A DNA stretch of 57,707 nucleotides, taken from positions 459,318-517,024 of the forward strand of contig NZ_LUUB01000079.1 of NCBI RefSeq assembly GCF_001641635.1. The letters run 5' to 3'. The notes beneath the pieces were generated by a model, which worked only from the letters and a program-made list of their open reading frames with translations, made no database searches and was not told the DNA's origin. The stretch comes from Bradyrhizobium centrolobii. Lineage in GTDB: Bacteria; Pseudomonadota; Alphaproteobacteria; Rhizobiales; Xanthobacteraceae. This document shows positions 1-9,253 of this stretch, piece by piece. Position numbers and translations under genes: made by a program. Every line of letters begins with the position of its first letter. Within the stretch, counting starts at the first letter, position 1.

Positions 1-1296
1 GAGCCATATCTGCGGCCGCTCGGCAACCTCAATCTGGTGATCTTCTTCGTCGGCGTTGCCGGCTTCTGCGTCTTCGCCGGCGTTCCCATTGCGTTCGGCT
101 TTGGGCTGGCGATCTACGGCTACCTGGCGCTGACCACGCGCACGCCCGTGATGGTGCTGGTCGGGCGGATGGACGAGGGCATGAGCCACCTCATCCTGCT
201 CTCTGTACCGCTGTTCGTGTTCCTGGGCCTGCTGATCGAGATGACCGGCATGGCGCGGGCTATGGTGGCGTTCCTGGCGAGCCTGCTCGGCCACGTCCGC
301 GGCGGCCTGCATTACGTGCTGGTCGGCGCCATGTACCTGGTCTCCGGCATCTCCGGCGCCAAGGCCGCCGACATGGCGGCGGTCGCGCCGGTGCTGTTCC
401 CCGAGATGAAAGAGCGCGGCGCCCGCCCCGGCGATCTCGTCGCCCTGCTCGCGGCGACCGGCGCGCAGACCGAGACCATTCCGCCGAGCCTCGTGCTGAT
501 TACGATCGGCTCGGTCACGGGCGTCTCGATCGCGGCGCTGTTCACCGGCGGCCTGTTGCCCGGCGTGGTGCTTGCGCTCACGCTCTGCATGCTGGTGTGG
601 TGGCGCTACCGTCACGAGGACATGAGCCACGTCCGCCGCGCCACGGCCTCCGAGATCGGCAAGACCTTCGTCATCGCCCTGCCCGCGCTCGCGCTGCCCT
701 TCGTGATCCGCTACGCCGTGGTCGAGGGCATCGCGACCGCCACGGAAGTCTCCACCATCGGCATCGTCTATGGCGTCCTGGTCGGCCTTTTGATCTACCG
801 CCGCTTCGATTGGCGGCGGCTGTTTCCGATGCTGGTCGAAACCGCGGCGCTGTCCGGCGCGATCCTGCTGATCATCGGGACCGCAACCGGTATGGCCTGG
901 GGCCTGACCCAGTCCGGCTTCTCGCGCTCGCTGGCGGCTGCCATGACCGGCCTGCCGGGCGGCTCCGCCTCCTTCATCGCGGTCTCGATCCTGGCCTTCA
1001 CCATCCTCGGCAGCGTGCTGGAGGGAATCCCGGCCATCGTGCTGTTCGGGCCGCTGTTGTTTCCGATCGCCCGTGCCGTCGGGGTGCACGAGGTGCACTA
1101 TGCCATGGTGATCATTCTGGCGATGGGTATCGGACTATTCGCCCCGCCCTTCGGCGTCGGCTATTATGCGGCGTGCGCCATCGGACGCGTCGATCCGGCC
1201 GAAGGCATCAGGCCGATCTGGGGCTACCTGCTGGCGCTGCTCGTGGGATTGATCATCGTCGCGATCTTCCCCTGGATCTCGATCGGATTCCTTTGA
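1..1296 (+). CDS. TRAP transporter large permease (DctM family), 5'-truncated by window edge
   Basis: Inner-membrane permease of a tripartite ATP-independent periplasmic transporter, which imports small organic acids using an ion gradient and a separate binding protein. The frame is open from base 1, so the real start probably lies outside the window; a GTG at 37 is possible. The beginning matches the start of a DctM subunit (VPIAFGFGLA near residue 20) and the rest is a chain of about a dozen hydrophobic segments. The family hallmarks SGISGAKAAD, ETIPPS and LFAPPFGVG are visible. It may be the C-terminal half of a fused DctQ-DctM protein, which cannot be decided here. The substrate is unknown. 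An acyl-CoA synthetase starts 22 bp downstream and is probably co-transcribed, which hints at a carboxylic acid substrate (inference). Confidence 0.9.
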   Translation, partial: EPYLRPLGNLNLVIFFVGVAGFCVFAGVPIAFGFGLAIYGYLALTTRTPVMVLVGRMDEGMSHLILLSVPLFVFLGLLIEMTGMARAMVAFLASLLGHVRGGLHYVLVGAMYLVSGISGAKAADMAAVAPVLFPEMKERGARPGDLVALLAATGAQTETIPPSLVLITIGSVTGVSIAALFTGGLLPGVVLALTLCMLVWWRYRHEDMSHVRRATASEIGKTFVIALPALALPFVIRYAVVEGIATATEVSTIGIVYGVLVGLLIYRRFDWRRLFPMLVETAALSGAILLIIGTATGMAWGLTQSGFSRSLAAAMTGLPGGSASFIAVSILAFTILGSVLEGIPAIVLFGPLLFPIARAVGVHEVHYAMVIILAMGIGLFAPPFGVGYYAACAIGRVDPAEGIRPIWGYLLALLVGLIIVAIFPWISIGFL

Positions 1297-1318
1297 CGCG
1301 GAGTGAAGGAGGGTGTCG

Positions 1319-2968
1319 ATGAGTGAGCGGCAGAACCAGTACAATATCGGCCTCGACAAGACACCCGCCAACTATGTGCCTTTGAGCCCACTGAGCTTCC
1401 TCGCGCGCAGCGCCGCCGTCTATCCCGACCACGCCAGTGCGGTCTATGAAGGCCGCAGCTTCACCTGGGCGCAGACCTACGAGCGCTGCCGGCGCTTTGC
1501 TTCCTGGCTCGCAGGCAAAGGCATCGGTGTCGGCGACACGGTCGCGGTCATGCTGCCCAACGTGCCCGCGATGAACGAGGCGCATTTCGCGGTGCCCATG
1601 ACCGGCGCGGTGCTCAATGCGCAGAACATCCGGCTCGATGCGCCCTCAATCGCGTTCCAGCTCGACCATGGCGGAGCGAAGATCATCCTGGTCGATCCGG
1701 AATTTTCGGGCGTGATTTCCGACGCGCTCGCGCAGATGACGGGACCAAAACCGCTCGTGATCGACGTCGACGACGCCGCGTTCAAGGGCGGTAAGCGCAT
1801 CGGCGAGATCGAGTATGAGACGGCAGTTGCGCAGGGCGATCCGAGCTTCATGGCGATCCTGCCGGCGGACGAGTGGAACGCCATCGCGCTGAGCTACACC
1901 TCGGGGACCACGGGCAATCCCAAAGGCGTCGTCACCCATCATCGCGGCGCCTATCTGAACGCCGTCAGCAACATTCTCGCCGGCAATCTCGGCCAGCATC
2001 CGGTGTACCTCTGGACGCTACCGATGTTCCATTGCAACGGCTGGTGCTTCCCTTGGACCATCGCGGCGGCCGCCGGCATCAATGTCTGCCTGCGCAAGGT
2101 CGAGCCGACCAGGATCTTCGAGCTGATCAAACAGCACGGCGTGACCCACATGTGCGGCGCGCCGATTGTCTACAACACGCTGATCAACGCGCCCGATGCG
2201 CCCAAGGGCAGTGCGGCCCGCCGCGTCGTCGGCCTGATCGCCGGCGCCGCGCCGCCGGTCGCCGTGCTGGAGGGCGCCGAGAGTATCGGCATCAAGCTCA
2301 CCCACGTCTATGGCCTGACCGAGGTCTACGGCCCCGCCTCCGTCTGCGCCGAGCAGCCCGGCTGGGACGAGCTTCCCGCCGCCGAGCGCGCGCGCATGAA
2401 GCGCCGGCAGGGCGTGTCCTACCCGCTCGAGGAAGCCGTCACCGTCATCAATCCGCAGACCATGCAGGAGGTGCCGCGCGACGGCGAGACCATCGGCGAG
2501 GTCATGTTCCGCGGCAACATCGTGATGAAGGGCTATCTGAAGAACGAGAACGCGACGAAGGAAGCCTTCGAAGGCGGGTGGTTTCACAGTGGCGATCTAG
2601 CCGTGCTCGACGAGTACGGCTATGTCATCATCAAGGACCGCTCGAAAGACATCATCATCTCCGGCGGCGAGAACATCTCCTCGGTCGAGGTCGAGGACAT
2701 TCTCTACAAGCACCCGGCCGTGCTGTTCGCCGCCGTGGTGGCAAAGCCCGACCCGAAATGGGGCGAGGTGCCCTGCGCCTTCGTCGAATTGAAAGACGGC
2801 GCGAGCGCGAGCGAAGCCGAGATCATCGCCTTCTGCCGCAGCCACATGTCGGGCTTCAAGACGCCGAAGGCCGTCGTGTTCGGACCGATCCCGAAGACCT
2901 CGACCGGAAAGATCCAGAAATTCGTGCTGCGCAACGGGGCGGGATCGGCGAAGGCGATCTCGGTCTGA
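1319..2968 (+). CDS. acyl-CoA synthetase (AMP-binding, ANL superfamily)
   Basis: Activates a carboxylic acid to its CoA thioester through an acyl-adenylate; cytoplasmic. The start chosen is the ATG at 1319, five bases after a strong GAAGGAGGG ribosome site; a GTG two codons upstream is less well placed. The P-loop motif YTSGTTGNPKGV lies near residue 193, the adenylate motif HVYGLTEVYGP near 330, the GGWFHSGDLA motif near 420 and the C-terminal catalytic lysine motif TSTGKIQKF near 530. The length of 549 residues is normal for medium-chain or methylmercaptopropionate-type ligases. It follows the TRAP permease by 22 bp, so the two may act on the same imported acid. The exact substrate cannot be read from sequence. 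Confidence 0.93.
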   Translation: MSERQNQYNIGLDKTPANYVPLSPLSFLARSAAVYPDHASAVYEGRSFTWAQTYERCRRFASWLAGKGIGVGDTVAVMLPNVPAMNEAHFAVPMTGAVLNAQNIRLDAPSIAFQLDHGGAKIILVDPEFSGVISDALAQMTGPKPLVIDVDDAAFKGGKRIGEIEYETAVAQGDPSFMAILPADEWNAIALSYTSGTTGNPKGVVTHHRGAYLNAVSNILAGNLGQHPVYLWTLPMFHCNGWCFPWTIAAAAGINVCLRKVEPTRIFELIKQHGVTHMCGAPIVYNTLINAPDAPKGSAARRVVGLIAGAAPPVAVLEGAESIGIKLTHVYGLTEVYGPASVCAEQPGWDELPAAERARMKRRQGVSYPLEEAVTVINPQTMQEVPRDGETIGEVMFRGNIVMKGYLKNENATKEAFEGGWFHSGDLAVLDEYGYVIIKDRSKDIIISGGENISSVEVEDILYKHPAVLFAAVVAKPDPKWGEVPCAFVELKDGASASEAEIIAFCRSHMSGFKTPKAVVFGPIPKTSTGKIQKFVLRNGAGSAKAISV

Positions 2969-3206
2969 GCTGACCAATCATCTCGCACGTAGAAATGCGG
3001 ATTGACCCTGCGCGCGCGGCGACGATTCGTCGTGCAATCGATTTGTGTACGTTCGACGACATCGAGACACGGCCGGAAAAGGTTGGAAAACGATAGAGAC
3101 CAACCTACGCTCCTGCTCAACCGGAATCGCTGATTCCCTGTGATTCGCCGCGCGAGCTGCGTGGCTGGCGACCGGCGCGGTTGGGGCGCTTCATGCGGTT
3201 GGTGTC

Positions 3207-4571
3207 GTGAGCGCAGACGTGCGTGTGCGTCTGGCGCTACTGCTATTGACGGCTGGATTGCTGCTGCCCGGCGCTACTGCCGCGCAGGCGATGCGCGAGT
3301 TCGGCGCATTCGCGGGCGGGCCGAATTTTGGGCCCGCCGCTCCCAATCCTGCAGGCTACGGCTTCAACAATTTCGCCAGTCCCATGTTTGGGGGCCCGCA
3401 GCCACCGGCCTTCGCCGGCGCGTGGTTCGGTGGCGGCGGCATGCAGCCGAGCTACGGCTGGAACGCGCAAGGGCCTGCCGGCGGGGCGAGATTCGTCGGC
3501 ATGCGGCAGGCATTTGGCGGCGAATCTGACGGCGCCTCGCGGACCGAGACCGCCCAGGCCACCTTCCTCGCCATGAGGCAGTTCACGCAGACCCTGCTCG
3601 ATCCCGCCATCGACGGCCGCGGCGCCTTGCCGGCTGAGTTCGACTCCGAGCTCGCCGCCTACGCCTCGATCGGAAACGATCGGACGCATGGCGGCATCGG
3701 ACGCGAGGCCTATGAGGCGGTCTACGGCAAGCCATCGCTCGCAGCCCCGCACTGGAACGTTTGGGCGGCGGGCTTTGGCGGATCGCAGGTCTCGACCGGC
3801 GGCGCCGGCTCAGCCAGCCGGAGCTTTGGCACCGTGGTCGGGGCCGACTATTCGCTCTCACCACAGACGCGGATGGGATTTGCGCTTGCCGGTGGCGGCA
3901 CCGGCTTTGCCAATAACTTTTCGAGCGGCCAATCCGATTTGTTCCAGGCTGGTGCTTTCGTCAGGCATACCGCCGGAGCGGCCTATGTTGCCACTGCGCT
4001 CGCCTATGGCTGGCAGGCGATCACCAACGACTATCCGGCCGCTCCGGCCGGCACCGCCCAAGTCAACTCGGCGATCAACGCCAACGCCTATTTCGGCCGC
4101 ATCGAGAGTGGATATCGCCTTGCGATGCCCTGGCTCGGCATCACCCCCTACGCGGCCGCGGAGGTCACGACCTTCCGCCTGCCGGGCAGTGCGGCCCAGC
4201 CGGCCTACGCGACCAACGGGCTTGAGGCGGCGGCCGGTAGCGACAGCAGCATCACCGACAGCCGCATCGAGCTCGGCTTGCGCACGAGTACGTCGCTTGC
4301 CGTTTCGGGGAGCCTGGTGAATCTGCGCGGACGGCTCGCCTGGGCGCATGATTTCAGCGCGACGCAATCGACACAGCCGGCATTTCAGGCTCTGGCCGGT
4401 CAGGGCCTCATCGCTGGCGGCACGGCACTCGTGCCGGACGCGGCCCTGGCAGGCGTTGCGCTCGAATTGCGCGGTGGCGACGACTGGGCCGCCGCGGCGA
4501 GCTTCGACAGCACGCTTTCGAGCCTGGTGCGCTCCTATACCGGCAAGGCCGTGCTGCGCTACGCTTGGTAG
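3207..4571 (+). CDS. autotransporter beta-barrel domain outer-membrane protein
   Basis: Predicted surface protein. A GTG start at 3207 gives a hydrophobic signal peptide ending near residue 26 (ATAAQA). A Gly/Pro/Ala-rich stretch of about 90 residues follows. The C-terminal 270 residues have alternating-hydrophobic strands typical of an autotransporter barrel (WAAGFGG, GADYSLSP, GYRLAMPWLGITPYAAAE, LRGRLAWAHDF). The protein ends in an aromatic residue (VLRYAW), as outer-membrane barrels do. The passenger is very short, so it may be mainly a barrel or porin-like protein. No strong ribosome site precedes the start, so the start is uncertain. It is convergent with the MBL hydrolase, their stops 6 bp apart. 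Confidence 0.8.
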   Translation: MSADVRVRLALLLLTAGLLLPGATAAQAMREFGAFAGGPNFGPAAPNPAGYGFNNFASPMFGGPQPPAFAGAWFGGGGMQPSYGWNAQGPAGGARFVGMRQAFGGESDGASRTETAQATFLAMRQFTQTLLDPAIDGRGALPAEFDSELAAYASIGNDRTHGGIGREAYEAVYGKPSLAAPHWNVWAAGFGGSQVSTGGAGSASRSFGTVVGADYSLSPQTRMGFALAGGGTGFANNFSSGQSDLFQAGAFVRHTAGAAYVATALAYGWQAITNDYPAAPAGTAQVNSAINANAYFGRIESGYRLAMPWLGITPYAAAEVTTFRLPGSAAQPAYATNGLEAAAGSDSSITDSRIELGLRTSTSLAVSGSLVNLRGRLAWAHDFSATQSTQPAFQALAGQGLIAGGTALVPDAALAGVALELRGGDDWAAAASFDSTLSSLVRSYTGKAVLRYAW

Positions 4572-4577
4572 CCGCTC

Positions 4578-5375
4578 TCAGTGCGTCTCGAGCCGCAACC
4601 CGTCATAGCCAGGCACCACGCCCGAGGGCAGCGATTGCCTGATCACCTCGTAATCGACGTCGGCCGTCATGTTGGTGATGACGGCCCGCTTCGGCTTGAA
4701 CCGTTCGATCCAGGTCAGCGCATCATTGATGCTGAAATGGCTGGAGTGGTCGGTGTAGCGCAGCCCATCGACGATCCAGAGATCGAGATTTTCCAGCGCG
4801 CCCCAGCTCTCGCGCGGGATGTCGTTGAGGTCGGGCGTGTAGGCGGCATTGCCGATGCGATAGCCGAGCGCCGGGATCTTGCCGTGCTGCACCAGGAAAG
4901 CCCGCAGCGTCACTGCGCCGCCCTTCCCCAAAATCGTCTGGCTCTCGCCCGCCTCGATTCCATGCCGCGTCAGGATCGGCGGGTAGTCGCTGCCCTCCGG
5001 GGAGATGAAGCAATAGGAGAACCGCGCCATGATGTCCTTGGCGGTCGACTGGTTGAAGTAGACCGGAATGCGCTTGCGCATGTGAAGGACGACCGAACGC
5101 AGGTCGTCCATGCCATGGGTCTGGTCGGCATGCTCATGCGTCAGGAACACAGCATCGATGTGATCGACATTGGCATCGATGAGCTGCTCGCGCAGATCGG
5201 GCGAGGTGTCGATCACGATGCGCGTGGTGCCATGGTCGGCGATGTGTTCGACCAGCAACGAGCAGCGGCGTCGGCGATTCTTGGGATTGTTGGGATCGCA
5301 GGCGCCCCAGCCGAGCGCCGGGCGCGGCACACCGGCAGAGGAGCCGCAGCCCAGGATCGTCAGCGTCAGTGTCAT
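4578..5375 (-). CDS. MBL-fold metallo-hydrolase (PhnP-like)
   Basis: Cytoplasmic metallo-beta-lactamase-fold phosphodiesterase of 265 residues. The N terminus LTILGCGSSAGVPRP is typical of the PhnP-like branch. The zinc ligands HxHxDH are seen as LTHEHADQTHGMDD near residue 80, with later histidines including HGKIPALGYR and HSSHFS. PhnP relatives cleave cyclic phosphodiesters, but in alphaproteobacteria this gene sits after tatD and its true substrate is not established. It is the last gene of the minus-strand run holB-metG-tatD-MBL, 13 bp after tatD. Confidence 0.9.
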   Translation of the reverse strand: MTLTLTILGCGSSAGVPRPALGWGACDPNNPKNRRRRCSLLVEHIADHGTTRIVIDTSPDLREQLIDANVDHIDAVFLTHEHADQTHGMDDLRSVVLHMRKRIPVYFNQSTAKDIMARFSYCFISPEGSDYPPILTRHGIEAGESQTILGKGGAVTLRAFLVQHGKIPALGYRIGNAAYTPDLNDIPRESWGALENLDLWIVDGLRYTDHSSHFSINDALTWIERFKPKRAVITNMTADVDYEVIRQSLPSGVVPGYDGLRLETH

Positions 5376-5388
5376 GCGGCTCCTGGCT

Positions 5389-6165
5389 TTAAGCTTTCAC
5401 CTTGGAGAACAGGCGGAAGAAGTTTTCGGTGGTCTGGCGTGAGATCTCCTCGAGCGACACGCCGCGCGTTTCGGCGAGCACCTTTGCGACCTCGACCACA
5501 TAGGCCGGCTCGTTGCGTTTGCCCCGGAACTTGCCGGGCGCAAGATAGGGAGAGTCTGTTTCAACCATAATACGATCGGACGGCAGCTCGGCCGCGAGCG
5601 CGCGCAAGGCGTCCGACTTCTTGAAGGTCAGGATGCCCGTGAAGCCGATGTAGAGCCCGAGCGACACGGCCTTCATCGCAAGCTCGCGCCCGCCCGTGTA
5701 GCAGTGCAGCACGGCGCTAAACGATCCTTTTGCGACCTCCTCTTCCAGGATGCGGCCGCAATCCCCGTCCGCCTCGCGGGTATGGATCACGAGCGGCAGG
5801 CCGGTCGCGCGCGCCGCGGTGATGTGGGCGCGAAAGCCCCTCGCCTGCGCCTCCGGCGAGCCGTTGTCGTAGAAGTAGTCGAGCCCGGCTTCGCCAAGCG
5901 CAACGACCTTGGGATGCTGCGTCAGCGCGATCAGCTCGTCCGGCGAGATGCCGTCCTCCTCATCCGCGTTGTGCGGATGGGTGCCGACCGAGCAATAGAC
6001 GTCGTCGTAGCGCTCGGCGATCGCAAGCAGATCGTTCAGCCGCCGCACCCGCGTCGAGATCGTGACCATGCGCCCGATGCCGGCCGCACGCGCGCGCGCC
6101 ACGATCCCGTCGATGTCCTCCGAAAAGTCCGGAAAATCCAGATGGCAGTGGCTGTCGACCAGCAT
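5389..6165 (-). CDS. tatD: TatD family metal-dependent hydrolase
   Basis: TatD-type TIM-barrel nuclease or hydrolase, 258 residues, cytoplasmic. The start was set at the ATG at 6165 because the protein then begins MLVDSHCHLDF, the family's usual N terminus; upstream sequence in the same frame is Arg-rich read-through of the metG 3' end. Metal ligands: HCH in DSHCHLDF, Glu in GEAGLDYFY (near 92), His in VIHTREAD, His in HCYTGG and Asp in ETDSPYLAPG. Family members act as 3'-5' exonucleases on DNA or RNA and as D-amino-acyl-tRNA deacylases. It starts 13 bp after the metG stop. Confidence 0.93.
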   Translation of the reverse strand: MLVDSHCHLDFPDFSEDIDGIVARARAAGIGRMVTISTRVRRLNDLLAIAERYDDVYCSVGTHPHNADEEDGISPDELIALTQHPKVVALGEAGLDYFYDNGSPEAQARGFRAHITAARATGLPLVIHTREADGDCGRILEEEVAKGSFSAVLHCYTGGRELAMKAVSLGLYIGFTGILTFKKSDALRALAAELPSDRIMVETDSPYLAPGKFRGKRNEPAYVVEVAKVLAETRGVSLEEISRQTTENFFRLFSKVKA

Positions 6166-6178
6166 CGCGCGAACGCCC

Positions 6179-8161
6179 TTAGGCCGCCGGCTCGATGTAG
6201 CGCGGGAACGCCGGCGTCGGCGCCGGCAGCATCGAACCTGGCGCAATGCGCGTCGCCCCGCCGAGCATGGCGAAGTTGCGCTCTCCTTCCGCGATGCCGA
6301 GACTGTCGAGCAGCTTGCCCGATGCGGTCGGCATCGCCGGCTGGGCCAGGATCGCGATCTGGCGCACCACTTCCGCCGTCACATAGAGCACAGTCTTCTG
6401 CCGCGCCGGATCGGTCTTGGCGAGCGCCCAGGGCGCCTCGCCCGCGAAATAGCGGTTGGCCTCCGCGACCACGGCCCACACGGCGTTGAGCCAGTGGTGG
6501 ATCTGCTGCGTCGCCATCGCCTCGCGGCTGGCTGCGATCATGCCGTCGGCCAGGCCGAGGATCGCCTTGTCGTTGTCGCTGAACTCGCCGGGCTCGGGCA
6601 GCACGCCACCCAGTTGCTTGGCAATCATCGACAGCGAGCGCTGCGCGAGGTTGCCGAGATCGTTGGCGAGATCGGCATTGATGCGCGCGACGATGGCCTC
6701 GTGGTTGTAATTGCCGTCCTGGCCGAACGGCACCTCGCGCAGGAAGAAATAGCGCATCTGGTCGACGCCATACTGGTCGGCGAGATTGAAGGGATCGACG
6801 ACGTTGCCGACCGATTTCGACATCTTCTCGCCCCTGTTGAACAGGAAGCCGTGGGCATAGACGCGCTTCGGCAGCGGAATGCCGGCCGACATCAGGAACG
6901 CCGGCCAGTAGACTGCATGGAAGCGAATAATGTCCTTGCCGATGATGTGCACATCCGCCGGCCAGTAGCGCCAGTTCGCATCGTTCTCGTCCGGGAAGCC
7001 GACGCCGGTGATGTAGTTGGTGAGCGCGTCGACCCAGACATACATCACGTGCTCTTCGTCATCAGGCACCTTCACGCCCCAGTCGAAGGTCGTGCGCGAG
7101 ATCGAGAGATCGCGCAGGCCGCTTTTGACGAAGCTCACCACTTCGTTCCGGCGCGCGTCCGGGCCGATGAAATCGGGATGCTCCTCATAGAGCTTCAGCA
7201 ACTTGTCCTGATAGGCCGACAGGCGGAAGAAGTAGCTCTTCTCCTCGACCCACTCGACCGGCGTGCCCTGCGGTCCGAGGCGCACGCCGTCGTCGTTCAG
7301 GCGCGTCTCGTCCTCGGCGTAGTAGGCCTCATCCCGCACCGAGTACCAGCCGGAATAGGTGTCGGCATAGATGTCACCATTGGCAGCCATGCGCCGCCAG
7401 ATTTCCTTGCTCGAGTCATGGTGCTGCGCTTCGGTGGTGCGGATGAAGCGGTCGAACGACACGTTCAAACGCTCGTCCATCTCCTTGAAGCGGCCGGCGT
7501 TGCGAGCGGCGAGCGCGGACGGGGTGAGACCTTCGTTCTGCGCGGTCTGGATCATCTTCAGGCCGTGCTCGTCGGTGCCGGTCAGGAAGAACACGTCCTT
7601 GCCGTCGAGCCGCGCAAAGCGCGCGAGCACATCGGCCGAAATCGCCTCATAGGCGTGACCGATATGCGGGTTGCCGTTGGGATAGGCGATCGCTGTCGAG
7701 ATGTAGAAGACGTTGTCGCGCGCAGGTGCTGCAACGGGTGCCGCGGCCTGCGGAGCGGCAGCGACAACCTTCGGAGTGCGCGGAGCCTTCGGCTTGGCAG
7801 GCTTCGGCGCGGCAGGCTTCGGCGCGGCAACGACCGGAGCCGGCGCCACGGGCGGCGCAGCCACCCTCGCCCTCTTGACCGTCTGCGTCGCCGGAGCCTT
7901 TGCCGGCTTCGTGGCGACCTTCTCTTTTGAGACCTTCTTGGTCGCGACCTGCTTCTTCGCGGCCTTCTTGCCAGCCTTCTTTGCCGTCTTCGTTGCGATC
8001 GCCGTCTTTTTCACCCGCTTCTTGGCGGCAGCTTTCTTTGCAGGCTTCTTGGCCTTCTTGGCGGCCTTGCGCGTGCGAGCCTTGGCGGGCCGTTTCGCGG
8101 CTTTCTTCGCAGCCTTCTTGCCGCTCTTGCGTTCGACGGTTTTCTTAGCTCGCGTTGCCAC
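6179..8161 (-). CDS. metG: methionyl-tRNA synthetase with Lys/Ala-rich N-terminal tail
   Basis: Charges tRNA-Met. The C-terminal 512 residues are a complete class I synthetase of the short type: HIGH motif in GNPHIGHAYEAI, the TGTDEHGLK segment, KMSKS in RGEKMSKSVGN and an anticodon-binding helical domain. Ahead of this lies a tail of about 148 residues, first Lys/Ala-rich (KKAAKKAAKRPAKARTRKAA), then Pro/Ala/Lys-rich, resembling histone H1 or AlgP tails. I chose the second of two tandem GTG codons (8161) because AAAGGAA lies about 7 bases upstream. No ATG, GTG or TTG occurs close to the catalytic domain, which supports the tail being translated. It lies in the holB-metG-tatD run and ends 13 bp before tatD. 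Confidence 0.93.
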   Translation of the reverse strand: MATRAKKTVERKSGKKAAKKAAKRPAKARTRKAAKKAKKPAKKAAAKKRVKKTAIATKTAKKAGKKAAKKQVATKKVSKEKVATKPAKAPATQTVKRARVAAPPVAPAPVVAAPKPAAPKPAKPKAPRTPKVVAAAPQAAAPVAAPARDNVFYISTAIAYPNGNPHIGHAYEAISADVLARFARLDGKDVFFLTGTDEHGLKMIQTAQNEGLTPSALAARNAGRFKEMDERLNVSFDRFIRTTEAQHHDSSKEIWRRMAANGDIYADTYSGWYSVRDEAYYAEDETRLNDDGVRLGPQGTPVEWVEEKSYFFRLSAYQDKLLKLYEEHPDFIGPDARRNEVVSFVKSGLRDLSISRTTFDWGVKVPDDEEHVMYVWVDALTNYITGVGFPDENDANWRYWPADVHIIGKDIIRFHAVYWPAFLMSAGIPLPKRVYAHGFLFNRGEKMSKSVGNVVDPFNLADQYGVDQMRYFFLREVPFGQDGNYNHEAIVARINADLANDLGNLAQRSLSMIAKQLGGVLPEPGEFSDNDKAILGLADGMIAASREAMATQQIHHWLNAVWAVVAEANRYFAGEAPWALAKTDPARQKTVLYVTAEVVRQIAILAQPAMPTASGKLLDSLGIAEGERNFAMLGGATRIAPGSMLPAPTPAFPRYIEPAA

Positions 8162-8206
8162 CACGAATTCCTTTACGGCTCTCAAAATTTGGAAACGAAC
8201 CTGCGC

Positions 8207-9253
8207 CTAGCGCGTTGCGTCCGCCAGCCAGCCGAACACCGAGAAAACCAAGGGCTTCCGCTCCAGATTGTAGGTTTCGGTGTCGCGCGCGGCGCGGACG
8301 ATCTTTTCCCATACCTCCGCCAGCCGTGCAAGGCGCGGCAGGTTCTGGTTGGCATTGCCTTCGTCCGCATGCAAGCGCTCGGCGATCCAGCGATCGATGC
8401 CGTCGATGAAGGCCGCGAGCGCGACGCGATCGCTGGTGCCTAGCGAATCGCCGAGCGTGTGCAGTTCGCGCGGATCGACCTGCGGCAGGCGTGCGAGCAG
8501 CGCCGCCGTGCGCTGCTGAAGCTTGAGCGCGTCACCGCCGAGCAGCTTCAGCGCCCGTGCGACGCTGCCCTCGGAGGCCTCCGCGGCCTCGCGCAGCGCC
8601 GGATCGGTCGGCTCGAGATCGGCCGCTGCGGCCGCGGCTTCGATTACCTCATCGGTCGCGAGCGGGCGCAGGCGCAGCTTGCGGCAGCGCGACTGGATCG
8701 TGGCCAACACCCGCGCTGGCGCGTGGCTCACCAGCAGGAACAGCGACTGCTGCGGCGGTTCCTCGAGAATCTTCAGAAGCGCATTTGCGGCATTCGGATT
8801 GAGCTCGTCGACGGTGTCGACGATGCAGACGCGCCAGCCTTCCGCCGCCGCGGTCGAGCCGAAGAACGCGATCGTCTCGCGCGTCTCGTCGACGGTGATC
8901 ACCGTGCGCATCACGCCACGGTCGTTCGCGGTGCGCTCCAGCGTCAACAGGCCGCCGTGCGAGCCGGCGGCGATCTGCCTCGCCACGGCATCGTCGGGAT
9001 CGACTGCCAGGCTCTCGGCGCGCTGCACGGCGGGCGCCAGCGGCTGGCCATGGCCGAGCACGAAGCGCGCCATCCAATACGCGAGCGTCGCCTTGCCGAT
9101 CCCTTGCGGCCCGCCGATCAACCAGGCATGCGGGATGCGCCCGCTGCGATAGGCCGTCAGCAGCGCCACCTCCGCCTCGCGATGGCCGAACAGCCGGCTC
9201 GTCTCACGGGGATGCGGAATGGCGGTTTCGCGCTCGGCCTGACGCGGGCTCAT
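8207..9253 (-). CDS. holB: DNA polymerase III delta' subunit
   Basis: Clamp-loader subunit of the replicative polymerase, 348 residues. The AAA+ fold shows LFGHREAE near residue 21, a P-loop-like GPQGIGKATLA near 50, a Walker B-like region DTVDELNPNAANALLKILEEPP near 145 and sensor 1 SHAPARVLATIQSRCRKL. This is the standard delta' pattern. The start overlaps the tmk stop by 4 bases, indicating translational coupling. metG begins 45 bp downstream. The tmk-holB-metG-tatD-MBL order is conserved in Rhizobiales. Confidence 0.93.
   Translation of the reverse strand: MSPRQAERETAIPHPRETSRLFGHREAEVALLTAYRSGRIPHAWLIGGPQGIGKATLAYWMARFVLGHGQPLAPAVQRAESLAVDPDDAVARQIAAGSHGGLLTLERTANDRGVMRTVITVDETRETIAFFGSTAAAEGWRVCIVDTVDELNPNAANALLKILEEPPQQSLFLLVSHAPARVLATIQSRCRKLRLRPLATDEVIEAAAAAADLEPTDPALREAAEASEGSVARALKLLGGDALKLQQRTAALLARLPQVDPRELHTLGDSLGTSDRVALAAFIDGIDRWIAERLHADEGNANQNLPRLARLAEVWEKIVRAARDTETYNLERKPLVFSVFGWLADATR

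Noticed and set aside
6062..7930. Long open frame on the plus strand opposite metG
   Set aside because: It is the complement of a well-supported synthetase gene, its product is Arg/His/Asp-rich with no domain, and high GC easily gives such antisense frames.
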